DNA of 64,000 bases from positions 62,001 to 126,000 of the forward strand of contig JAIESC010000010.1 in assembly GCA_019746355.1 (NCBI GenBank), written 5' to 3'. Below are positions 28,578-37,292 of this stretch, in pieces. The first letter of the stretch is position 1, and each line of letters begins with the position of its first letter. The notes beneath the pieces were generated by a model. It had not been told where the DNA came from. It did not search any database and was given only the letters and a program-made list of their open reading frames with translations. The position numbers and the translations under genes were made by a program. Source of the stretch: Xanthobacteraceae bacterium (GTDB lineage: Bacteria; Pseudomonadota; Alphaproteobacteria; Rhizobiales; Xanthobacteraceae).

Positions 28578-28733
28578 TGCGGACACAATCGCGCCACGTC
28601 GATAAACGCGCATTCAGCTTCGCGCGTCTTGGCGCGCATTACCGCAATGTCATGACCAAAGCTTAACTTGCGAATAGGACGAAATGAATCATCATCAGCG
28701 TCATCGAATAGACGCGCCATCAAGGAGGTGGCC

Positions 28734-29255
28734 ATGATGAAGAAAACGATTGCTGCCGGAACGATTGCTCTCATGCTCGCGGGCGCGGGTGCCGCGCTCG
28801 CGCAATCCGCGCCGCCGCGCGAAGGCATGCGCATGCGGCCGAGCGCCGAGGATGTCGCGGCCTTCACCGACGCGCGCATCGCCGCGCTGAAGGCCGGGCT
28901 GAAGCTCACCGCCGAGCAGGAGAAGAACTGGCCGGCGGTCGAGGCCGCGCTGCGCGATATCGCCAAGCAGCGCGCCGAGCGCGCCAATGCGATGACCCAG
29001 CGCGGTGAGGCGCGCCGCGGCAGCGACAGTGCCGCGCAGCCCGCGCCCGACGCGATCGCCCGCATGCGCGAGGGCGCCGATGGGCTGACCCGGCGCGCCG
29101 ACAACCTGAAGAAGCTCGCCGATGCGTCGGAGCCGCTCTACAAGAGCCTCGACGACGCGCAGAAGCGCCGCTTCGATGCGCTGATCCGCGCGGGCGGCCG
29201 GCCGATGATGGGCCACCACCGCATGATGCATCGCCAAGGCGCTCAAGGGCGCTGA
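28734..29255 (+). CDS. Spy/CpxP-like periplasmic LTXXQ-motif protein
   Basis: A 173-residue exported protein. Signal peptide MMKKTIAAGTIALMLAGAG, cut near ALAQS. The mature part is helical and charged, with one LTAEQEKNW motif of the LTXXQ/Spy type and a second helical half (ARMREGADGLTRRADNLKKL). The C-terminus is rich in Met and His (MMGHHRMMHRQ), which could bind metal. Spy-like proteins act as periplasmic chaperones or metal-stress sensors. The ribosome site AAGGAGGTG decides the start. A strong terminator follows. Confidence 0.8.
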   Translation: MMKKTIAAGTIALMLAGAGAALAQSAPPREGMRMRPSAEDVAAFTDARIAALKAGLKLTAEQEKNWPAVEAALRDIAKQRAERANAMTQRGEARRGSDSAAQPAPDAIARMREGADGLTRRADNLKKLADASEPLYKSLDDAQKRRFDALIRAGGRPMMGHHRMMHRQGAQGR

Positions 29256-29313
29256 AGCACTCCGACGGCGGCGCGGGTCGAAGTTCAGCCCCCCGACGAT
29301 CCGCGTTGCCAGG

Positions 29314-29341
29314 AAGCCGCCGGGTTCGCCCGGCGGCTTTA
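29314..29341 (+). terminator. Rho-independent terminator after the Spy-like gene
   Basis: AAGCCGCCGGG (29314-29324), TTCG loop, CCCGGCGGCTT (29329-29339), then a short T end. Separates the Spy-like gene from tRNA-Lys. Confidence 0.88.
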
Positions 29342-29450
29342 TCCTGTCGGGGCTTTGTTTTGTCCCGACTTTTCGGCGGCCTTGCTGGACAGCCGGGCCT
29401 CACTTTGTTACACGACGCCCTCTCGCGGGGCACCCCGCGAACGGCGACCC

Positions 29451-29526
<76 letters not shown>

Positions 29527-29575
29527 ATCTTTTCAAAGGGTTGGTGGTGGTCGGCCGGAACAAAGCGCGGCCGTG

Positions 29576-29710
29576 TCATAGACGGTTTGCCCCTTTTAGT
29601 CGGGTTTCGAGCTGCACCACGGCCAGTTCGGCAAGCTTCGCATCCCGTTCGAGGGGGCCGGTATCGAGGATCGTCTCGACACCCTTCAGATTGTGGCCAG
29701 CAACGGTCAC
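29576..29710 (-). pseudogene. Unidentified gene remnant
   Basis: A 44-codon open stretch ending in a stop reads VTVAGHNLKGVETILDTG, then LAELAVVQLETRL on the minus strand. It looks like the C-terminus of a real soluble protein, but I cannot name the family. No start or complete domain. Part of the debris that follows tRNA-Lys. Confidence 0.35.
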
Positions 29711-29823
29711 GGGTCTGAGGCACCGTGGCATCGCCCGAACCCAGCCGCACCACGGCCGGCCGCGGTCATGGAACGTCAGTACGCGGATGCCAGCCCCGCT
29801 TGCCGGTCTTGCCCCCGGCTTCT

Positions 29824-29925
29824 CTATTGCCCGAAGGTCAGCGTGTAGCCGTCCGGCTCGGCTTTCACGACCCGCAAGGTGTCAATTGTGCCTCCTGCGC
29901 CGTCAGGCCGGCGCCCGGGGTTTCG
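29824..29925 (-). pseudogene. TctC (Bug) binding-protein fragment
   Basis: A 33-codon remnant ending in a stop reads DGAGGTIDTLRVVKAEPDGY then TLTFGQ. This matches the internal TctC/Bug motif (RPGAGGTIG...V.KA.PDGYTL). Both ends of the gene are missing. Confidence 0.65.
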
Positions 29926-30089
29926 GAGCCGCAGCGGGAGCAACCGGCAGCTTCCTCCTGAACCCGGGGACGAGCGCCGAGCGCAAGCTCCCACCCGCAG
30001 CCAACGACCTGTTGTTGCGGTCCGGAGACCTTCTGAGCGTGCTGACCCCGGGCGGCGGCGGATTTGGTGGACCGGGCGCGTCTGGCTAA
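29925..30089 (+). pseudogene. N-methylhydantoinase B (HyuB) C-terminal fragment
   Basis: About 54 codons to a stop: GATGSFLLNPGT, then RSGDLLSVLTPGGGGFGGP. This is the typical C-terminus of hydantoinase B / acetone-carboxylase-type alpha chains (PGT...L..GD.L.V.TPGGGG.G.P). The rest of the gene is missing. It abuts the TctC fragment in the opposite direction. Confidence 0.7.
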
Positions 30090-30150
30090 GGCAGGGCTTT
30101 GCGCTAGTGTTGCAAGGCTGCCTACGTCCTCAACCGATCAGGAGCCGCCC

Positions 30151-30552
30151 ATGCCGCAAATCCAGTTTCTCAATCCCGATAGCCTCGGCAAGCCGCTTGG
30201 GCAGTATTCGCAGATCACGCGCGTCAAGGCGTCTGAGTTTCTGTTTGTCGCGGGCCAGGTCGGTGTCGCCAGGGACGGCACGACTCCGGCCGACTTCGAC
30301 GCGCAATGCGCCCAGACCTTCGCCAACATCGGTGCCGCCCTGCAATCGCAAGGGGCAGGCTTTGCGAACATCGTCGAGTTTACGACCTATCTGGTGCATT
30401 CGCAGGACGTCCCAAAGTTCATGCAATACCGGACGCGCGAATTCCCGCGGCTGTTTCCGGGTAACGCCTACCCGCCGAACACGCTGCTGATGATCGACCG
30501 GCTGGTGCGTGAGGAATTTCTGATCGAGGTGAGCGCGGTGGCCGCGCTGTAA
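30151..30552 (+). CDS. RidA family (YjgF/YER057c) protein
   Basis: A 133-residue small enzyme of the RidA family, which hydrolyses reactive enamine/imine intermediates. Motifs: FLFVAGQVGVARDG near the N-terminus, FANIVEFTTYLVH and NTLLMIDRLVREEFLIEVSAVA at the end; the usual arginine near position 105 is present in DRLVR. The ATG at 30151 follows AGGAG. It lies convergent to a cytosine-deaminase-like gene, at the edge of the heterocycle island. Confidence 0.88.
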   Translation: MPQIQFLNPDSLGKPLGQYSQITRVKASEFLFVAGQVGVARDGTTPADFDAQCAQTFANIGAALQSQGAGFANIVEFTTYLVHSQDVPKFMQYRTREFPRLFPGNAYPPNTLLMIDRLVREEFLIEVSAVAAL

Positions 30553-30588
30553 CGGGGCGCGACGCATCCGCGGCCAGTTTCGCCCGCT

Positions 30589-31824
30589 CTATTCGTCAGG
30601 CGGCAGGTGCAGCGTGGGGGCGGCGCGCGTGAAGCTGCGGCGTCCCCGCTTGATGCCGATGAGCGGTTGGGCGATCTCGGCCACGGCCATCTCGGGGCCG
30701 GCACAATCGAGCACGATGAGATCGGCCGGGTGGCCGACCGCAATGCCATAGTCCTTGAGGTTCATCAGCCGCGCCGGCTGTGCGGTGACGAGATCGAAGC
30801 AGGCGGCAAGCGCGCGCTGTCCGCCGGCCTGCGCCACGTTGGCGTAGAGATTGGCCATCCGCACCAGCGAGCAGTCGCCGAACGGCGTGAACGGGTTGAG
30901 CACGTTGTTGGTGGCGACCGAGCAGGTGACGCCGTGCTCGGCGAGCGTGTGAGCCGGCGTCACGCCGCGCGGAACGTTGTGGTCGCAGGCCCGGCCCATC
31001 AGGAACAGATCGGTCGCAGGCAGCACCGTGACGGCAACGCCCGCGTCGGCGAGCCGCCGGGCCGCAGCCTTAAGCTGCTCCGGCGGCATTGCCGACAGCT
31101 TGGTGACGTGGCCGACCGCGACGCGGCCGCCGTAGCCGTGCGCTTGCGTCTGCCGGCAGACCTCGTCGAGGTCCGTGCGCGATGGGGCGAGATCGAAGTC
31201 GAGATGGAAATCGATGTCGAGATCGAAGTCGCGGGCGATACCGAAGATGCGCGCGATCTGGCCGTGCGGATCGCTGTCGGTGTAGGGGCAACCGCCGATC
31301 AAGTCGGCGCCCGATTGGCAAGCCTCGATCAGCAATTCCTCGGTGCCGGGGTCGTTGAGCAGGCCTTCCTGCGGGAACACGCAGATTTCGAGATCGATCG
31401 CCCAGGCATAGTCGCGCTTGAGGCGGCGGATGGCGGCAAAGCTCTTGAGCCCGATGCGCGGATCGACCTCCACATGGGTCCGCATCCGCGTCGTGCCGTG
31501 CAGAATGGCTTTCTCCAGGGTGCGGCGGCCGCGCGCGTAGACGTCGTCCTCGGTGAAGCCGCGCTTGGCGGCCGCGACCTCCGCGATCGCTTCCTGCAGG
31601 GTGCCTTCGTGCGAGCGGCAGCGGTCGAGAATGCAGGACTTGTCGAGATGGATGTGGGTGTCGACAAAGCCCGGCGTCACCAGCCGTCCGCCGGCGTCCT
31701 CCGCCGGTGCGTCCGAGAGAATTGATGAGGCGATCGCGGTGATGCATCCGTCCGTGACGCCGATGTCGAACGTCGCGCCGTCGCGTCCGGCCATGCGCGC
31801 ATTGCGAAGCACGAAATCGAGCAT
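30589..31824 (-). CDS. Cytosine-deaminase-like amidohydrolase
   Basis: A 411-residue metal-dependent hydrolase of the CodA branch. The metal motif VDTHIHLDKS (HxHLDK) is the family mark; further ligands lie in FHLDFDL and VGHVTKLS, and the catalytic aspartate region is NNVLNPFTPFGDC. CodA-like enzymes deaminate cytosine, isoguanine or creatinine-type rings. The ATG at 31824 sits 2 nt after the stop of the fused Liv gene, so it is the last gene of the liv operon and its substrate is probably what that importer brings in (inference). Confidence 0.88.
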   Translation of the reverse strand: MLDFVLRNARMAGRDGATFDIGVTDGCITAIASSILSDAPAEDAGGRLVTPGFVDTHIHLDKSCILDRCRSHEGTLQEAIAEVAAAKRGFTEDDVYARGRRTLEKAILHGTTRMRTHVEVDPRIGLKSFAAIRRLKRDYAWAIDLEICVFPQEGLLNDPGTEELLIEACQSGADLIGGCPYTDSDPHGQIARIFGIARDFDLDIDFHLDFDLAPSRTDLDEVCRQTQAHGYGGRVAVGHVTKLSAMPPEQLKAAARRLADAGVAVTVLPATDLFLMGRACDHNVPRGVTPAHTLAEHGVTCSVATNNVLNPFTPFGDCSLVRMANLYANVAQAGGQRALAACFDLVTAQPARLMNLKDYGIAVGHPADLIVLDCAGPEMAVAEIAQPLIGIKRGRRSFTRAAPTLHLPPDE

Positions 31825-31826
31825 GG

Positions 31827-34334
31827 CTATTGCGCAGCTTCCGTGTGCCCGAGATAGGCGGCCTCCAGCGCCGGATCGTGCGCCAGCGCCGCCGCGGTGT
31901 CGCTTCGCACCACGCGGCCGGACTCCAGCACGTAGCCGCGGTCGGCGACCGTGAGCGCCAGCGCCGCCATCTGGTCGACCAGCAGGATGGTAACGCCGTC
32001 GTCGCGCAACTCGGCCAGCACGTCGAACAGCTCGTTGATCATCGCGGGCGCGAGCCCCAGCGACGGCTCGTCGAGCAGCAGGATGCGCGGCCTTGCCATC
32101 AGGCCGCGGGCAATCGCCAGCATCTGCTGCTCGCCGCCGGACAGGAGGCCGGCGCGGCCCGACAGCCGGTCGCGCAGCCGCGGGAAGCGCTTGAGCAGCG
32201 CCTCGACGTCCTTCTCGCGGTCGGCGTCCTTGCGGGTGTGCGCGCCGAGCATGATGTTGTCGAGCACGCTCAGCTCGGGGAACACCTGCCGTCCCTCCGG
32301 CACCAGCGCCACGCCGCTCGCCGCGATCCGGTGCGCGGCCATGTGCTCCACCCGTTCGTCGTCGAGCACGATCGTGCCGGTGACGGGACGAAGGAGGCCC
32401 GTCACCGCGCGCATCGCCGTGGACTTTCCCGCGCCGTTCGCGCCGAGCAGCGCCACCATCTCGCCGGGCTTGACCTCGAACGACACCTCGTCGAGCACCG
32501 GCGCCGCGCCGTATCCGGCGCTGAGCCTGAGGCACGACAGGATCGCATCCTGCGAGCCGTGCCAAGGCTTGTCGTGCGAAGTCTTGGCGCGCGGCCGCCC
32601 GCGCATCTCGCCGTCGCCGAGATAGGCGCGCAGCACGCGCGGATCGCGGCGCACCTCGCCGGGCAGACCCGCGGCAATCACCGTGCCGGCATCGAGCACC
32701 ACGATGTGGTCCGAGATGCCCATCACCAGCGCCATGTCGTGCTCGACCAGGATCACCGCCACGCCAAGGTCGGCGATGCGGCGGATCAGCTTGCTGAGCG
32801 CCGCCTTGTCGGCGCGCATCAGGCCGGCGGCCGGCTCGTCGAGCAGCAGCACGCGCGGCCGCGTCGCCAGCGCCCGGGCGATCTCGACGAGCCTCCTGTC
32901 CACATGCGGCAGGCCATTGGCAGGTGCGGCGAGCGCGCCGTGATAGCCGACGAAGGCGAGCAGCGCCCCGGCGGCGCGCCGGTCATGGGCCGTGGCGACC
33001 TTGCGCATCGGATTGCCGAGCCGGCCGCGGCGCAGCGCGACCAGCACGTTGTCGAGCACGCTCATCTCGCCGAACAACTGCGTGGTCTGGTAGGTCCGCG
33101 CCACGCCCTCGCGGGCGATGCGCCAGGCCGGCGCGCCGGCGAGCTCCGTGCCGCCGAGCGTCACGCTGCCGGAATCGGGGCGGTAGAAGCCGCCGATCAT
33201 GTTGAGCACGGTGGTCTTGCCGGCGCCGTTCGGGCCGATCACGCTGGTGATGCGCCCGGGCTCGGCGCTGAAGCTCACATCGGTGGCGGCCTTGATGCCG
33301 CCGAAGCTGATGCCGATGCCGCGGACGGCGAGGGCAGAGCGCACGTTGCCGCCGGACAGAAACGCGGCGAGATCGAAATCTTTGCCGTCGGCCCCGGCCG
33401 GATCGATGCGCCGGAGATACCGCGCCAGCGTGCCGATCACCCCCTCGGGCGCGATCCACAGGACCACCAGCAGCAGTGCCCCGACGAACAGCAGCCGGTA
33501 TTCGGCGAGGCCCGACAGGAGTTCCGGCAGCATCACCGTGACGGCCGCGCCGACCACCGGTCCCAGCACCCAGCCGGAGCCGCCGACGATCACCGCGAGC
33601 AGGAACAGGATCGATTGCGAGAATGGAAACGAGTCGGGGGCGACGAACATCATCAGCGGCGCGAAGATCGCGCCGGCGAGCCCCGCGAACACCGCGGAGA
33701 CCGCGAAGGCCGCGGTCTTGATCGCCACCGGATTGAGCCCGACCGAGCGCGCCGCGGTCTCGCTGTCGCGCACCGCGACCATGGCCTTGCCCCAGGCGCT
33801 CGCGGCGAGCCGGTGGAAGGCATAGAGCGACAGCCCGGCGAGCATGGTCGCGAACATCGCCATCTCGCGTTCGGCGAACGCGTGCCCGCCGAGCGACGGC
33901 GCGACGAGTCCCATCAGGCCGTTCTGGCCGCCGGTGAGGTCCTTCCACTCGACCGTGCCGTGGTGGACGATGAAGGCAAAGGCGATGGTGACCATCGCGA
34001 GGTATGGCCCGGTGACGCGCAGCGCCGGCAGCGCCAGCAGCGCGCCGATCGCGCCTGCGACCACGCCGGCTGCCGGGAACGCGAGCCAGAAGCTCACGCC
34101 GTTCACGGTCAGGATCGCCGCCGTGTAGGCACCGATCGCATAGAACCCGACGTGCCCGAGCGACACCTGCCCGGCGAGGCCGAGCAGGACATTGAGGCCG
34201 ACACCGACCACCGCGGTCAGCGCCACCAGTGCGAGGATAAAGTGGGTGTAGCCTTCCGAGGCGAACACCAATCCCAAGCCCGCGGCGGTCAGCGCGGCGA
34301 TTGCGAGCGTCATGACCGAAGGCATGCGGGCCAT
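31827..34334 (-). CDS. Fused LivM-LivG-LivF branched-chain-type ABC transporter protein
   Basis: A single 835-residue chain combining three normally separate subunits. Residues 1 to about 310 are a LivM permease with about eight helices (VGLNVLLGLAGQVSLGH motif). About 340-575 is a LivG ATPase (Walker A GPNGAGKT near 366, Walker [13 protein letters not shown]). About 600-835 is a LivF ATPase (Walker A GANGAGKS near 630, signature LSGGEQQM near 730, Walker B RILLLDEPSLGLAP). The LivG signature region is divergent (LPHVDRRLVEIARAL instead of LPYGxQRRLEIARAL). No stop or frameshift interrupts it. Start MARMPSVM is 2 nt after livH. Confidence 0.92.
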   Translation of the reverse strand: MARMPSVMTLAIAALTAAGLGLVFASEGYTHFILALVALTAVVGVGLNVLLGLAGQVSLGHVGFYAIGAYTAAILTVNGVSFWLAFPAAGVVAGAIGALLALPALRVTGPYLAMVTIAFAFIVHHGTVEWKDLTGGQNGLMGLVAPSLGGHAFAEREMAMFATMLAGLSLYAFHRLAASAWGKAMVAVRDSETAARSVGLNPVAIKTAAFAVSAVFAGLAGAIFAPLMMFVAPDSFPFSQSILFLLAVIVGGSGWVLGPVVGAAVTVMLPELLSGLAEYRLLFVGALLLVVLWIAPEGVIGTLARYLRRIDPAGADGKDFDLAAFLSGGNVRSALAVRGIGISFGGIKAATDVSFSAEPGRITSVIGPNGAGKTTVLNMIGGFYRPDSGSVTLGGTELAGAPAWRIAREGVARTYQTTQLFGEMSVLDNVLVALRRGRLGNPMRKVATAHDRRAAGALLAFVGYHGALAAPANGLPHVDRRLVEIARALATRPRVLLLDEPAAGLMRADKAALSKLIRRIADLGVAVILVEHDMALVMGISDHIVVLDAGTVIAAGLPGEVRRDPRVLRAYLGDGEMRGRPRAKTSHDKPWHGSQDAILSCLRLSAGYGAAPVLDEVSFEVKPGEMVALLGANGAGKSTAMRAVTGLLRPVTGTIVLDDERVEHMAAHRIAASGVALVPEGRQVFPELSVLDNIMLGAHTRKDADREKDVEALLKRFPRLRDRLSGRAGLLSGGEQQMLAIARGLMARPRILLLDEPSLGLAPAMINELFDVLAELRDDGVTILLVDQMAALALTVADRGYVLESGRVVRSDTAAALAHDPALEAAYLGHTEAAQ

Positions 34335-34336
34335 CG

Positions 34337-35209
34337 CTACACCTTCTTGATCGCGCTGCGGCCGAGAAGCCCGTTGGGCATCGCGGCCAGTGCCAGGATC
34401 ACGACGGTGAAGGCGACGATCTGGGTGTAGGTCGAGCCGGCAAACGCGGTGACCATCGCCTCGATCAGCCCGTAGAGCAGGCCAGCGAGCATCACGCCGG
34501 AGGCCGAGGTGATGCCGCCGAGGATCGCCACGGCAAAGGCCTTGATGCCGAACAACGTTCCCATGTCGGAATGAACGCTGAACAGCGGCGCGATCAGCAG
34601 TCCTGCAAGGCCGGCGAGCGCGGTCGACAGCGCGAACGAAAACGCGATGGCGAGCCGCACGTTGATGCCCATCAGCCGCGCCGCATCCTTGTTCTGCACC
34701 ACGGCGAGCAGCGCCTTGCCGAGCCGCGTGTAATGGAATGCGAGCTGGAGTGCGCCCGCGATGCCGAGGCCGACCAGCGGAATGACCAGCTGCAGCGGAT
34801 AGACGCCGGTGCCGAACAGCTCGATCGGCTTCTGCGCCAAGAGCGACGGAAACGCGCGCGGCTCCTTGCCGAAGGTGAACAGCACGATGTTGTCGAGCAC
34901 GATGCCGCCGGCGACCGTCGCCATCAGCCAGCCGTTCGAGCCGCGCTCGGCGAACGGCCGCACCAGCGTGCGCTCGATCACGAGCCCGAACAGTGCGCAG
35001 AGCAGAAGCGCCATCGCGGCGGCGAGCGGCAGCGGCCAGCCGAGCGTGATCGCGAAGGTGTAGCCCAGCACGGCTCCGAGCATCATCGAGGAGCCTTGCG
35101 AGAAATTGACGGTGTTGGAGACCACGTAGGTGACGTGGAAGCCGAGCGCGATCAGCCCGTACATGCTGCCGACCGCAAGTCCCGTGACGATCGCCGATAT
35201 CAGCAGCAT
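34337..35209 (-). CDS. Branched-chain-type ABC transporter permease LivH
   Basis: A 290-residue inner-membrane permease of the LivH type with about eight helices. Opening motif GLAVGSMYGLIALGFHVTYVVSN and the loop GINVRLAIAFSFALS are typical. The start MLLISAIV at 35209 was chosen since the upstream frame is not membrane-like. It partners the fused LivMGF protein 2 nt downstream. Liv-type importers in such loci often carry urea, nucleobases or amides rather than leucine. Confidence 0.9.
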   Translation of the reverse strand: MLLISAIVTGLAVGSMYGLIALGFHVTYVVSNTVNFSQGSSMMLGAVLGYTFAITLGWPLPLAAAMALLLCALFGLVIERTLVRPFAERGSNGWLMATVAGGIVLDNIVLFTFGKEPRAFPSLLAQKPIELFGTGVYPLQLVIPLVGLGIAGALQLAFHYTRLGKALLAVVQNKDAARLMGINVRLAIAFSFALSTALAGLAGLLIAPLFSVHSDMGTLFGIKAFAVAILGGITSASGVMLAGLLYGLIEAMVTAFAGSTYTQIVAFTVVILALAAMPNGLLGRSAIKKV

Positions 35210-35298
35210 GGGCCGAGCGGTCCCCCCCGGATGGAGCGGCGGGACGCAGGGGCAAACCCGCGTCCCGCCAGGCACGACGACAAGGCGTGACGAGAACT

Positions 35299-36483
35299 CT
35301 AGTTGGTCAGCGGAAGGATTTCGCCGTCCTTGAAGTAGGTGAAGATGTAGTCCTCCGACGTCAGCGCGTCGTGGTTCGTGGGCGTGAACGGCTTGTCGTA
35401 GGTCTTGATCAGGCCCTGGTACTTGTCGAGGTCATAGAGCGCCGCGCGGATCTTCGGGCCTTCGGTCGAGCCGGCCTTGGCGATGGCGAGCGTCATCAGG
35501 TTCATCGCGTCATAGGCATTGGCGATGCCGACCGCGGGCGTCACGTCCGCCAGCGACTTGATTGCGGGATACTTCGCCTTCAGCGCCGCCAGCACGCCTT
35601 CGGCCTTGGGCGAAAGCTTGCCGGAGAAGCTGAAGGTCTGGATGAAGTGCACGCGCTGGCCGCTCGGGCCGGCAAGCTCGCTGAAGCGGCCGCCGGCCGG
35701 GCCCCAGTGCGAGACGATCGGCACGTTCCAGCCCATGCGGTCGAGCGACTTCACCACCTGCGAAGAGGGCGCGACGTTCGCCACCATGAACAGCACGTCG
35801 GCGCCGGCGTTCTTCAGCCGCGTGAGCTGCGGCACCACGTCGACGTCGGCATCCTGGAACTTCTCGATGCCGGCATAGGGCATGCCCTTTTCGGCGAGGG
35901 CAGCCTTCAGCCCCGCCTCGTTGGACTCGCCCCAGGGGTTGTTGATCAGGATCATCCCCGGCTTCTTCGTGCTGTATTTCTTGATCGCGTAGTCGACCAG
36001 CGCCTTGTCGACCAGCACGTCCACCGCGGAGACGCGGAACACGTAGTTCTCCGGCGCGCCGTTGCGGGTGATCGGCGTGCCCGCCGCCCACACGCCCATG
36101 AACGGCACCTTGGCCTGGTTGGCGAACGGCACGATGGCGATCGACACCGGCGTGTCGAGGCCGCCGAACAGCGCCGCGACCTTCTCGCGCTGCACCAATT
36201 CGCGCGCCGCGACCACGCCCTTGGCCGGGTTGCTTTCGTCGTCACGGACCACCAGCTCGACCTTCCTGCCGAGCACGCCGCCCTTGGCGTTGATCTCGTC
36301 GATCGCGACCGACAGGCCGCGGACGATCGCCTCGCCCGACTTGGCCGACTGGCCGGACATCGCGGCGACGAGGCCGAGCTTCAGCGCGTCCTGTGCCGGC
36401 GCCGGCACCGAAACGGCCGTGGCTGCCGCGGCGGCAAGCAGCAGGCGTCGTGAAATTTGCAAGATGCGGGATGGAACGGGCAT
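35299..36483 (-). CDS. Branched-chain-type ABC substrate-binding protein (LivK-like)
   Basis: A 394-residue periplasmic binding protein, first gene of the minus-strand liv operon. Signal peptide PSRILQISRRLLLAAAAATA, cut near PAPAQ. Mature protein opens LKLGLVAAMSGQSAKSGEAI and has the two-lobe peripla_BP_6 pattern (GGVLGRKVELVVRDDESNP). The ribosome site GGAGAGG precedes the ATG at 36483. Related binders take guanine or 2-hydroxyatrazine (AtzT), which fits the ring-opening hydrolase further on; the true ligand is not known. Confidence 0.9.
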   Translation of the reverse strand: MPVPSRILQISRRLLLAAAAATAVSVPAPAQDALKLGLVAAMSGQSAKSGEAIVRGLSVAIDEINAKGGVLGRKVELVVRDDESNPAKGVVAARELVQREKVAALFGGLDTPVSIAIVPFANQAKVPFMGVWAAGTPITRNGAPENYVFRVSAVDVLVDKALVDYAIKKYSTKKPGMILINNPWGESNEAGLKAALAEKGMPYAGIEKFQDADVDVVPQLTRLKNAGADVLFMVANVAPSSQVVKSLDRMGWNVPIVSHWGPAGGRFSELAGPSGQRVHFIQTFSFSGKLSPKAEGVLAALKAKYPAIKSLADVTPAVGIANAYDAMNLMTLAIAKAGSTEGPKIRAALYDLDKYQGLIKTYDKPFTPTNHDALTSEDYIFTYFKDGEILPLTN

Positions 36484-36640
36484 TGCGGACCTCTCCGGAG
36501 GGTGAAACTGCACGTTTCGTTCGCAAGCGGCATGCCAACGCGGCGCGGCTGAAAACTCCCGGGAATTCCGGATTTTCGCGTCCGTCCGCCGCCCAAGCCG
36601 GAGGCAAATGCCGACGTCTTGGGCAAATCGTATGCAGAAG

Positions 36641-36648
36641 TGTATACA
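36641..36648. promoter_or_regulatory. TGTATACA palindrome, candidate GntR operator
   Basis: A perfect 8-bp palindrome inside AAGTGTATACAATT, in the 285-bp divergent region between the liv operon and the NTF2-like gene. GntR/FCD regulators often bind TNGTATACNA-like sites. It overlaps a plausible plus-strand -10 (TATACA, with TTGGGC 18 bp upstream). The nearby GntR gene at 38388-39131 is the likely binder (inference). Confidence 0.4.
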
Positions 36649-36768
36649 ATTTATAGCCGCGTTCCAGTACAATCCGCTTGGCCGGAAAAATGCTTGGGTT
36701 GAACCCGGAACGCCGGGCCGCCCGGACCGGCCGCCAAGCCGACCCCATGAAGCCGAAGGAGACTGCCC

Positions 36769-37212
36769 ATGTCCCCCGCCTCATCCGCCGCCAAAGCCGC
36801 CGTGATCGCCCCCTCCGACGAGACCGCCGCGGCCGCGGAGATCGTCGAGAAATTCCTGGTCGCCTCGATGGTGCCGGACCCGGAGACGGCCGCGCGCTAC
36901 ATCGCCGAGCCGCTGAAGCTCACCTTCACCGGCGGCCGCAAGTTCAGCCATCCACGCGAGAGCACGGCGTTCAACGCCAAGCGCTACAAGTGGGTGAAGA
37001 AAGCCATGGAGCGCTCCGACGTGGTGCCGGGGCACGGCGAGACCATCGTCTACAACATCGGCACGCTCTACGGCGAATGGCCGGACGGCACGCCGTTCGA
37101 AGGCAACCGCTATGTCGACCGCTTCGTCGTCCGTGGCGGCAAGATCGTGCAGATGGACGTGTGGAACGACAGCGCGGAGAGATTGCTCACGCGCAATGGG
37201 ATCGAAGCGTAG
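36769..37212 (+). CDS. NTF2-like (SnoaL/ketosteroid-isomerase fold) protein
   Basis: A 147-residue cone-shaped-fold protein: an N-terminal helix region (AAAAEIVEKFLVASMVPDPE) followed by strands ending YVDRFVVRGGKIVQMDVWND. Such proteins are small isomerases, hydrolases or binding proteins with varied ligands. No catalytic residues can be assigned. It is the first gene on the plus side of the divergent liv promoter region and precedes the adenosine/adenine deaminase by 80 bp. Confidence 0.78.
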   Translation: MSPASSAAKAAVIAPSDETAAAAEIVEKFLVASMVPDPETAARYIAEPLKLTFTGGRKFSHPRESTAFNAKRYKWVKKAMERSDVVPGHGETIVYNIGTLYGEWPDGTPFEGNRYVDRFVVRGGKIVQMDVWNDSAERLLTRNGIEA

Positions 37213-37292
37213 CAAGCTTCGAACCAACGCGGCCGCGGCGTTTATCCTGCGAAAAATCGGCTAATATCGGCTCCGAAATCGGAGTCCCACAC

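Noticed and set aside
31830..34430. 866-codon open frame antisense to the Liv fusion
   Set aside because: Shadow frame from high GC third positions; His/Gln/Arg-rich with no domain. Similar shadows lie opposite the RND pump (61236-63380) and leuA (26782-28434).
36678..37292. N-terminal extension of the adenine deaminase through the NTF2-like gene
   Set aside because: The frame is open but the upstream translation is Arg-rich noise in a different frame from the NTF2-like protein; family start is at 37293.
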